From positions 1-28,830 of the forward strand of contig JBPYFK010000082.1 in the NCBI GenBank assembly GCA_051984675.1: DNA of 28,830 bases, in the 5' to 3' direction. Below, piece by piece: positions 23,109 through 28,830 of this stretch. The position numbers and the translations under genes are program-made. Every line of letters starts with the position of its first letter. The stretch's first letter is position 1. The notes beneath the pieces were generated by a model. The model searched no databases. It saw nothing but the letters and a program-made list of their open reading frames with translations, and was not told the origin of the DNA. The stretch comes from JBPYFK01 sp051984675 (GTDB lineage Bacteria; Actinomycetota; Actinomycetes; Mycobacteriales; Pseudonocardiaceae).

Positions 23109-23619
23109 TCCGCTCCCTGCTTGCTGTGTGCCGCGCTGCACGCCGCCGCGCGGCAGGTCCGGGGAGGCACCGCACCGGCCGCGCTGCTTGGGCGTCGAAT
23201 CTTGACGACGTTCGTGGGCGCATACATCGCACGAAAGTGTCACGCAATAGCGACGAAAGTCGTACTCCGCGGAGTAGCTGGCGCACGTCGCCTGCCCACG
23301 TCGTGAATCCCGCCGTCAATGCCCGTTTCCCCTCACGGCCGTCCTCGCCCCACTCTCAACTTGGCGACTAACTGTACGCGGCCGTTCCAGTGGTCAGCCT
23401 TTGGTGGGACGTCAAGACGTGCCACCGGGATTACCTTCCGTGTCAATTCCTTCAAGGACGGTTTGGCTGACGCGGAGGAAATGTATGCGCAACCGCGCTC
23501 CGTTCGTCGCATCCCGCAACCGGTCGGATTCACCGGACGAATCGCGCGTCATCACGCTCTGATTGCCTGAACGAGGCGTCGCCTGATCACCTCGGGCGAG
23601 AAAGGAAGGAGAGATCCAC
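23109..23619. other. Intergenic region between divergent kinase and protease genes
   Basis: About 510 bases with no supportable gene; short frames here have no ribosome site and no recognisable protein. It should contain the promoters for both directions. The only clear structure is the repeat and palindrome cluster at 23231-23276. The protease ribosome site GGAAGGAG lies at the right edge. Confidence 0.6.
23231..23276. promoter_or_regulatory. Direct repeats plus 14-bp palindrome upstream of the kinase gene
   Basis: ACGAAAGT occurs at 23231-23238 and 23253-23260, a period of 22 bases (two helical turns). A perfect palindrome TACTCCGCGGAGTA follows at 23263-23276. The group lies 120-170 bases upstream of the kinase start and is a candidate regulator-binding region. 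Confidence 0.4.
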
Positions 23620-24795
23620 GTGAAGAGAACCCTGATCAGCACCGCGGCCGGCGTCTCCGCCGCGGCGATGCTGGTGGCGGTGGCCCAAGCCTACGGTGCT
23701 CCGCAGGAGCAGCTCGCTCCGCTGACGACGCACACCCTTGCGCAGAGCGGAACCGCAACGTACCTGGTCGAGGTCAAGGACGGGGTGGACCCGGCCGCTG
23801 CGGCCCGGGCGATGGGGGTGACCCCGCATTACGTGTACAACTCCGCATTCCACGGATTCTCCGCGAAGTTGGACCCGGCGAAACTGCACCAGGCCCGAGC
23901 TGACCACGGCACCAAAGAGATCTCCCAGAGCTACCGAATCCAGGCGGAAGGACCGCGCACACGCCCTGGTCCGGCCGAGGTCGGGTCGTGGGGGCTGGAC
24001 CGGATCGACCAGCCGAGATTGCCGCTGGATGGCAAATTCCAGACCAAATTCAGCGGCCAGGGCGTCACCGCCTACAGCATCGACACCGGAATCGACGCCA
24101 CCCACCCCGACTTCGAGGGCCGCGCGTCGGTCGGGTTCGACGCCACGGGCGGTGATGGCACGGACAAGCAGGGCCACGGCACCCACACCGCCGGCACCAT
24201 CGGGTCGAAGACCTTCGGTGTGGCCAAACAGGTCAAGATCGTGGGCGTGAAGGTGCTCGGTGACGACGGCAGCGGTTCGACCGAAAACATCGTCAAGGGC
24301 ATCGACTGGGTGGCGCAGAACCACAAGGGACCGTCGGTGGCGAACATGTCGTTGGGTGGCCCCAAGGACCCGGCGCTGGACAACGCGGCGACCGGTCTGG
24401 TGAACAAGGGCGTGTTCCTGGCAGTGGCCGCCGGAAACGAGTCACAGGACGCCGGCCAGACTTCGCCGGCCGACGCCCAGGGAGTTTTCGCCACCGCTGC
24501 CTCGGACAAGAATGACCAGTCCGCGCAGTTCACCAACTTCGGCAAGGTGGTGAAGGGCTACGCACCCGGGGTCGAGATCACCTCGACGGTGCCGGGCGGG
24601 CAGTCCAAGGCGATGGACGGCACGTCCATGGCGAGCCCGCACGTGGCCGGAGTGGCCGCGCTGGATCTGGAGTCCAACCCGAACGCCAAGCCCGCGGACG
24701 TGCTCAACGACCTCGTGCAGCGGGAATCCAAGGGCGTGATCCAGGGCGTTCCTCAGGACACCGTCCCGGACATCATCCAGACCGCGGGCCTGTGA
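23620..24795 (+). CDS. Secreted subtilisin-like serine protease (S8 family)
   Basis: A 391-residue secreted protease. A signal peptide (KRTLISTAAGVSAAAMLVAVAQAYG, cleavage probably after a small residue near 25-27) is followed by an inhibitor-I9-like propeptide to about residue 110, then the S8 catalytic domain. The triad is Asp155 in YSIDTGID, His186 in GHGTHTAGT and Ser336 in GTSMASPHVAG, with the oxyanion Asn in AVAAGNES. Size and motifs are those of the proteinase K-like secreted proteases of actinomycetes; there is no P domain or carboxy-terminal anchor. The GTG start has GGAAGGAG upstream. It is monocistronic and followed by an inverted repeat. Its role is likely extracellular protein digestion or processing. 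Confidence 0.93.
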   Translation: MKRTLISTAAGVSAAAMLVAVAQAYGAPQEQLAPLTTHTLAQSGTATYLVEVKDGVDPAAAARAMGVTPHYVYNSAFHGFSAKLDPAKLHQARADHGTKEISQSYRIQAEGPRTRPGPAEVGSWGLDRIDQPRLPLDGKFQTKFSGQGVTAYSIDTGIDATHPDFEGRASVGFDATGGDGTDKQGHGTHTAGTIGSKTFGVAKQVKIVGVKVLGDDGSGSTENIVKGIDWVAQNHKGPSVANMSLGGPKDPALDNAATGLVNKGVFLAVAAGNESQDAGQTSPADAQGVFATAASDKNDQSAQFTNFGKVVKGYAPGVEITSTVPGGQSKAMDGTSMASPHVAGVAALDLESNPNAKPADVLNDLVQRESKGVIQGVPQDTVPDIIQTAGL

Positions 24796-24904
24796 GCTTT
24801 CCCCCGCATCCGGGCGGGTACGGGTCGCCACCAGCCGATCCTGTGCCCGCCCGGATTCTGGCCTGTTCACACGGATGGGCTCGGTCAGATGGCTACTGCG
24901 AATT

Positions 24905-24938
24905 GGCCTTTCGGCCAGTGTTGAATGGCCGAAAGGCC
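24905..24938. terminator. Hairpin between the protease and MarR genes
   Basis: A perfect 13-bp inverted repeat with an eight-base loop in the 260-base gap between convergent genes. It is 110 bases past the protease stop and 120 bases past the MarR stop, so it may serve both directions. The rest of the gap holds a weaker 9-bp inverted repeat at 24810-24854. Confidence 0.55.
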
Positions 24939-25057
24939 GAGGCTGCACGCCCGCTTCGACCGGCACAGTGAAGTCATGCATGCTCACCGCAAGCCACTCA
25001 ACAGCCCCTGCCGACCAGAGGTTGGAGGCACCCACCCTCTGGCCACGCAGGGCGTCG

Positions 25058-25528
25058 TCATCGGTCTATCGGGTCCTCGTCCGCTACACAGACGACAGAC
25101 TCGAAGACCTTCTGGGCGGCCAGCAGGTCGTCCTTGTCTGGCCGGTCGAACACAAGCCGTCGTACCTCCTGGGCGTGCACCGGAGCGGCCGAGCACAGCC
25201 GCGCCAGCCCGGCGGCGGTGAGCACCGCGTAGGTGCCGCGCCCGTCTTCCGGGCACCGGGTGCGCTTGACCAATCCATCCCGCGCCAACCGGCTGACCGT
25301 GTGCGAGGTGCGACTGCGCGAATGGCTGACACAATCCGCCAATCTCGACATTCGAATCCGTTGGTCCGGTGCCTCGGAGAGACGAACCAGCAGTTCGTAC
25401 TCCGCCAACGTTAAATCGAAAGTATGACGCAAGTGTCTGTCCAGCTGATCCAGCATCCGGGCAGCACCGTGGACAAGTACGCGCCACACCGTTTGTTCTT
25501 CCGAATCCAGCCACACTTGATCAGTCAC
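25058..25528 (-). CDS. MarR family transcriptional regulator
   Basis: A 156-residue winged-helix regulator with the usual MarR plan: an amino-terminal dimer helix (TVWRVLVHGAARMLDQLDRH), LTLAEYELLVRLSEAPDQ, the recognition helix region (RMSRLADCVSHSRSRTSHTV), the wing (DGLVKRTRCPEDGRGTYAVLT) and a carboxy-terminal dimer helix. Length and order are normal. The ATG at 25528 is followed directly by the conserved first helix. No adjacent gene on either side is an obvious target; the upstream gap contains two AT-rich palindromes that may be its own operators. The ligand is unknown. Confidence 0.9.
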   Translation of the reverse strand: MTDQVWLDSEEQTVWRVLVHGAARMLDQLDRHLRHTFDLTLAEYELLVRLSEAPDQRIRMSRLADCVSHSRSRTSHTVSRLARDGLVKRTRCPEDGRGTYAVLTAAGLARLCSAAPVHAQEVRRLVFDRPDKDDLLAAQKVFESVVCVADEDPIDR

Positions 25529-25853
25529 ATAACCATCCTACCGAGCGCTCGCGCTCACTCCGTTGGGCTATACATCGCGAAACCGCCGCGCACAGGCCCT
25601 TCGTGTCGGATTACCCGCGGACGGTGTCCGTAATAGGCCAACCGCAGAAATTCTGTTGAATAATTAATTCTCCGTCTGAGCTGGCATTTTTCTGTCGGCT
25701 GCGGAATTGTGACAGCGTCCTGGCCGCCCACGTCTGTACTCGTATTGAGATTCATGATGACTTCAGTGTCGACTAAAACTAATCCACCCCGCCAGCTCAG
25801 CACGCACGACCGTCACCTCTCCAGAAGCAACGAAGCCCCTGCACACCGGCCGA
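25529..25853. other. AT-rich intergenic region upstream of the MarR gene
   Basis: About 325 bases without a convincing gene. The middle (about 25640-25700) is the most AT-rich part of the window and contains two palindromes. An 82-codon leftward frame here has no recognisable protein character. Confidence 0.55.
25645..25670. promoter_or_regulatory. Two adjacent AT-rich palindromes, candidate MarR sites
   Basis: CAGAAATTCTG (25645-25655) and GAATAATTAATTC (25658-25670) are adjacent symmetric sequences in an AT-rich island 120-140 bases upstream of the MarR start. MarR proteins typically bind such AT-rich dyads; which promoter they serve is not resolved. Confidence 0.3.
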
Positions 25854-26518
25854 TCAGCTGCTCCGGCAGATCGGCCGGCGGCGCTCGAGCAGAACGGTGT
25901 CGCGCCAGGTGCCGAGACGGTCGGAGCGGGAGTCCTGGGCTATGGCTTCGCGGACTCCGACGGTGCGGAATCCGGCTGAGTGGTACAGGGCGATGCTGCT
26001 GGTGTTCTCAGGGAAGATCGCTGCCTGCAACGTCCACAGATCGCCGGCGTCAGCTGCTGCCGTCTGCTGGCGTAGCAGCGCTGTCCCGATACCGCGCGCT
26101 CGGAAGCCAGCCCCGACGTACACGGACGATTCGGCAACGCGGCATAGCAAGTGCGGTTTGAGATGGGGGTGGCGCAGACCCAGCCGGCGACCTGGCCGTC
26201 GATCACCGCGACCCAGCGATGATCGGGTAGCCACTTCCTCTCCAGCGTTTCGCGGTCGGGTACGCCGGTTTCGAGGGTGGCGTTGCCGGTTGCGATTCCT
26301 TCACTGTAGATACGGAGAACCGCTGGCCAGTCGTCCGGGTGGAGGCCGCGTATCCGCACGCCGGAGCGGGTTTGCGTGCGGGACTGTGGAGCAACGACTC
26401 CGAGGAGTAGGTCGATCGCTTCGGGATGCCGGGTGCGGCAGCGGGGATCGAAGCTGACCACTGTCGCGTTCCGCCGCAGGTGGACGATCCCGACTTCCGC
26501 GAGAATGTTCAGCGAACT
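25854..26518 (-). pseudogene. arsN: Broken ArsR-ArsN type gene (ArsR tail fused to GNAT acetyltransferase)
   Basis: From 26359 leftward the frame reads a GNAT N-acetyltransferase like arsinothricin/phosphinothricin acetyltransferases: VRIRGLHPDDWPAVLRIYSE, IATGNATLETGVP and WLPDHRWVAVIDGQVAGW. At about 26140 the homology jumps frame and continues as VAESSVYVGAGFRARGIG, then LQAAIFPENTSSIALYHSAGF and WRDTVLLERRRP. Restoring one base after CYA would give a normal protein, so this is a single-base deletion or a sequencing error. Before the GNAT part, the same frame encodes about 45 residues (LNILAEVGIVHLRRN, then VVSFDPRCRTRHPEAIDLLL) that look like the end of an ArsR winged helix. That homology stops at about 26513, where the IS605 element begins. 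The gene therefore seems to be a truncated ArsR-ArsN fusion. The ArsR part is a weaker call than the GNAT part. Confidence 0.7.
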
Positions 26519-26521
26519 CTA

Positions 26522-26563
26522 ATCGGCGGAACCCCGGCCGTTCACGGCCGGGAGGAAGCCGAT
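26522..26563 (+). repeat. Left-end hairpin of the IS605-type element
   Basis: Nested stems: ATCGGC (26522-26527) pairs with GCCGAT (26558-26563), and inside it CCCGGCCG (26533-26540) pairs with CGGCCGGG (26545-26552) around the loop TTCA, with five-base internal loops on both sides. This matches the imperfect hairpins recognised by Y1 transposases. Confidence 0.65.
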
Positions 26564-26588
26564 CTATAGTGCGGTTGGTCTCTCCGTG

Positions 26589-27017
26589 CTAGCTGGGTCG
26601 TTTCTGGTTCTCGATGTACTCCTTGATGATCGCCAGGGGTGCGCCGCCGCAGGATGCGGCGAAGTAGGACGGGGACCAGAGGTGCTTGCCCCATAGGTAC
26701 GTGCGGATGTGGGCGGGGAATTCCTGGCGGAGCCTGCGGGCGGAGACGCCCTTGAGGGAGCCGACAAGCCGAGAGACGGCGATCTTGGGCGGGTAGTGGA
26801 CGAGCATGTGGACGTGATCGCACTCGCCGTTGAACTCCACGAGTTCGGTTTCGAAGTCGGCGCACACGGCGCGCATGATCTCTTCGCAGCGTCGAAGGAT
26901 CTCGTCGGTGAACGGTCCGCGCCGGTATTGGGGCGTGAAGACCCAGTGTGCGTGCAGCGTCTAGACGACCGTACGGCCCCTGCGAATGGTGGGGTTTGGC
27001 TCCCAGCGTGGTGACAG
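26589..27017 (-). pseudogene. tnpA: IS200-type Y1 transposase, interrupted by an amber codon
   Basis: The frame encodes a typical IS200/IS605 single-strand transposase of about 142 residues: TLHAHWVFTPQYRRGPFTDE, the metal-binding HVH in DHVHMLVHYPP, YLWGKHLWSPSYFAASCGG and the catalytic Tyr in IIKEYIENQ. At 26961-26963 the codon that should be Tyr in the early motif VVYTLHAH is TAG. Upstream of it the same frame still encodes WEPNPTIRRGRTVV, and the only codon in start position is CTG (27015-27017), since TGA lies two codons before it. Two separate lesions therefore affect the amino end. An internal ATG at 26876 could give a 95-residue fragment that keeps HVH and the Tyr but lacks the first strand of the fold. 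It probably does not act. Confidence 0.8.
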
Positions 27018-27028
27018 AGATCAAGGTT

Positions 27029-28198
27029 ATGATCACGCCCGTGAAGATCGTCGTGCAGGTCAAGCTGACACCGGAGGCCGATCAAGCCGCCGCGCTGTCG
27101 GCGACCCTGCACATGGTCAATAATCTGGCGTGCTGGGTCTCCGAGGTGGCATACGTCAACGACGTGCCCCGTGAGTACGAACTACGGAAGCACACCTACG
27201 CCCATCTCAAGGAACAGGGCATCGGCGCGCAGGCCGCGCAGCACATCATCAAGAAGGTGCGTGACGCCTACACCACGCTGCACGCCAACCTGCGGGCCGG
27301 GAACCTGGGCAAGCCGGGTTCGAAGCGGCGTCGCAAGGTCGAGTCCAAGCCGATCGTGTTCCGCCCGGAGGCCGCGCAGCCCTACGACGACCGGTGCTTG
27401 TCCTGGCAGTACGACCAGCAGACGGTGTCCATCTGGACCACCGCCGGGCGGATCAAGAACGTCCCCTTCGCCTGCTCCACCGACGCGCTCAAGGTGCTTC
27501 AGCACTACCGTGAGGGTGAAAGCGACCTGATCGAGCGGGACGGCGTGTTCTACCTGCTCGCCACGTGTGAGGTTCCCGAGGCAGAGCAGTACGAGCCGGA
27601 GGGCTTCATCGGCGTGGACCTGGGCATCGTCAACATCGCCACCACGTCCACCGGTTACCAAGCCGCCGGACGGCAGCTCAACCGGTACCGCAAGCGTCAG
27701 CTTGCCCTACGGGCCAAGCTCCAGAACAAGCGCACCAAGAGCGCGAAGCGCAGGCTCAAGGAGCGCTCCCGCCGCGAACAGCGGCACGTGAAGAACACCA
27801 ACCACATCATCGCTAAGACGATCGTGACCGAGGCTGAACGCACCTCGGCCGGACTGTCCCTGGAAGAACTCAAGGGAATCCGGCAGAGGGTACGGCTGCG
27901 CAAGCCCCAACGGGTCGCGCTCCATTCCTGGGCATTCGCCCAGCTCGGAGACTTCATCGTCTACAAGGCGCGGCGCTCCGGTGTCCCGCTCGTGTTCGTG
28001 GACCCCGCCTACTCTTCCCAGGAGTGCGCGGAGTGCGGACACCTCGACCGTCTCAACCGCATCTCCCAAGCTCGATTTGCTTGCCGGTCGTGCGGCGTCG
28101 TTGCGCACGCCGACCGGAACGCTTCCCACGTCCTCGCCCGCAGGGGCGAGACCGTGTGGACTGCGGGGCGTGAGTCACGCGTCCCTGCCACCCCATAA
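27029..28198 (+). CDS. tnpB: TnpB RNA-guided endonuclease of an IS605-type element
   Basis: A 389-residue TnpB, the compact RuvC nuclease ancestral to Cas12. All three RuvC acidic residues are present: Asp197 in GVDLGI, Glu279 in LSLEELKGI and Asp362 in AHADRNAS. The zinc ribbon is intact, with Cys333, Cys336, Cys352 and Cys355. The amino-terminal wedge/REC region (KIVVQVKLTPEADQAAALSA) and the arginine-rich linker after RuvC-I look normal, so the protein should be active. Start choice is open: ATG 27029 is used, and GTG 27041 (VKIVVQV) or GTG 27008/27011 are alternatives. Its upstream region overlaps the 5' end of the divergent tnpA. Such proteins use an RNA from the element's right end to cut sites next to a short target motif, which helps retain the element. 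Confidence 0.9.
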   Translation: MITPVKIVVQVKLTPEADQAAALSATLHMVNNLACWVSEVAYVNDVPREYELRKHTYAHLKEQGIGAQAAQHIIKKVRDAYTTLHANLRAGNLGKPGSKRRRKVESKPIVFRPEAAQPYDDRCLSWQYDQQTVSIWTTAGRIKNVPFACSTDALKVLQHYREGESDLIERDGVFYLLATCEVPEAEQYEPEGFIGVDLGIVNIATTSTGYQAAGRQLNRYRKRQLALRAKLQNKRTKSAKRRLKERSRREQRHVKNTNHIIAKTIVTEAERTSAGLSLEELKGIRQRVRLRKPQRVALHSWAFAQLGDFIVYKARRSGVPLVFVDPAYSSQECAECGHLDRLNRISQARFACRSCGVVAHADRNASHVLARRGETVWTAGRESRVPATP

Positions 28199-28281
28199 GG
28201 GTGTCTGGATGGAGGAGCCCGCCCAGCAGCCAGTTGGGCCCTACCTCCAAGCCCGGTCCTTTAGGACCGAGTCAAGTTGAC
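28199..28281 (+). ncRNA. Predicted omega RNA scaffold at the right end of the IS
   Basis: The 83 bases after the tnpB stop are rich in complementary segments. GGAGG (28211-28215) pairs with CCTCC (28244-28248) around an inner GCCCA/TGGGC stem (28221-28225 with 28235-28239). Then comes the right-end hairpin CGGTCC-TTTA-GGACCG (28254-28269). In characterised TnpB systems the guide RNA covers the 3' end of tnpB plus this region, and the guide is the flanking DNA beyond the right end. The true 5' end probably lies inside tnpB. Confidence 0.5.
28254..28269 (+). repeat. Right-end hairpin of the IS605-type element
   Basis: A perfect 6-bp stem with the loop TTTA, the loop sequence often seen at right ends of actinobacterial TnpB elements. 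TTGAC follows at 28277-28281 as the candidate right cleavage motif. Confidence 0.65.
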
Positions 28282-28826
28282 AGGCCTCCCTATCCCGTCA
28301 TCTGCTCCTCCGCCATCGATCGCGATCCCGCAGACAAAGCGATCGAGGCTGCCCAGGCGGAGCTGAACGGCATCCAGATTCCCACCGCACCCGACCCGCA
28401 ACAGTCCCGTCGTACGACGCGCGACGCAACACGAAGGGATGATCGAACTCCGAGACATCTCTCAGTCCCGCTACGAAACGCGCCGAAACCGCCATGCAGC
28501 ACGGATTCACGGAGAAGTATGAACAACGCTCTCCATACCACCATAGTAGTCCATGTTCCAGATACCAAGCGTAATTCCGAGCTATCCCATCAGGTCATCA
28601 TCGCCCGATGCGAGGACTGGCGAGAGGCCAAGACACGCTCTCCCACCCACAGACCCTCAACTTGCGCTCTCCGAAAGCTCGATTGATCATGGGCCAGTCC
28701 CAAGCAGATAGATACACGGTCTTGGCGACACTGCGGGAAACCGGCGAGTCAATTCGTCATCCGACGTTCGTCCCGACGGTTCCCGCAACCTAAAATCTGA
28801 AGTTGATCAACGGAGGTTTTCATCCT
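28282..28826. other. Right flank of the IS with no intact gene
   Basis: About 545 bases. A helical, coding-like stretch (DRDPADKAIEAAQAELNGIQ, from about 28320, rightward) fades out, and a second coding-like piece (MIELRDISQSRYETRRNRH, from 28439) lies in another frame and stops after 27 codons. This looks like the remains of a frameshifted gene that I cannot name. The part after 28520 is AT-richer and shows nothing clear. Confidence 0.45.
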
Positions 28827-28830
28827 ATGC
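28812..28830 (+). promoter_or_regulatory. Possible ribosome site and start codon at the window edge
   Basis: GGAGG (28812-28816) precedes an ATG at 28827-28829 by ten bases. This may be the start of a gene that lies beyond the window; nothing of its protein is visible. Confidence 0.3.

Larger units (their letters stand above)
26513..28281 (+). mobile_element. IS200/IS605 family element with divergent tnpA and tnpB
   Basis: The element has an IS605-like layout: a Y1 transposase gene reading left, a TnpB nuclease gene reading right, and a hairpin near each end on the same strand rather than terminal inverted repeats. The left boundary is placed where ArsR-like homology ends, just after TTCAG at 26508-26512. 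The right boundary is placed at TTGAC (28277-28281), eight bases after the right hairpin. Both boundaries are inferred and could shift by several bases. The transposase gene is broken, so the copy is probably immobile on its own. Confidence 0.8.

Noticed and set aside
25555..25803. An 82-codon minus-strand frame upstream of marR
   Set aside because: No ribosome site, no recognisable family, and it covers the AT-rich palindromes more easily explained as regulatory DNA.
28201..28686. A 161-codon plus-strand frame after tnpB
   Set aside because: It starts inside the predicted omega RNA, runs through the IS right end, and only a short stretch looks coding-like.
1..28830. CRISPR array, tRNA, rRNA or known riboswitch
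   Set aside because: No regularly spaced repeats and no cloverleaf or riboswitch-like core were recognised by eye; a covariance-model scan was not possible.

Overview
The window is high-GC DNA with GTG and ATG starts, mycothiol-type enzyme relatives, actinobacterial-style two-component, AzlCD/XRE and S8 protease genes, and T-less hairpin terminators. This points to an actinomycete, most likely of the Pseudonocardiaceae (Saccharopolyspora/Amycolatopsis-like). That assignment is inferred from gene content and codon use, not from a marker gene. No rRNA, tRNA or CRISPR array was seen.

Left part (1-6.5 kb). An M20 metallopeptidase is followed by a cysteine-less Rrf2 regulator and a TauE/SafE-type exporter that ends in a 12-bp hairpin. 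After an AT-richer gap comes a large PAS-GGDEF-EAL cyclic-di-GMP protein. It ends at a perfect 17-bp bidirectional terminator shared with the convergent xylulokinase gene.

Sugar-alcohol locus (6.5-14.5 kb). A SorC-family regulator and xylulokinase run leftward. Rightward run a lipoprotein solute-binding protein, two permeases, a zinc polyol dehydrogenase and an MsmX/UgpC-type ATPase. Together they read as uptake of a polyol, oxidation to a ketose (probably D-xylulose) and phosphorylation. Two copies of the palindrome TGCTCGTnTGAGCA flank the divergent promoters and are the likely SorC operators. A very strong 17-bp hairpin lies in the first codons of the first permease gene. A perfect 24-bp hairpin closes the operon.

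Middle part (14.5-20.5 kb). A shortened mycothiol-isomerase/DinB-like ORF is followed by azlCD (branched-chain amino-acid exporter), divergent from an XRE-cupin regulator, with two GTTCG-N6-CGAAC sites between and within them. Next is the most unusual unit: a STAND-like P-loop ATPase translationally close to a membrane-anchored extracellular type-1 periplasmic-binding-protein domain, with no permease. I read this as a candidate sensor/signalling pair rather than a transporter.

Right part (20.5-28.8 kb). A small FGGPHDG protein, a NarL-type two-component pair, a secreted subtilase and a MarR regulator are followed by a decayed region. A broken ArsR-ArsN-type gene (one-base frameshift, amino end lost) abuts an IS605-type element. 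That element has a tnpA with an amber codon, an intact-looking tnpB nuclease and a structured right end consistent with an omega RNA. The last 550 bases hold no convincing intact gene; a possible ribosome site and start codon sit at the very edge.
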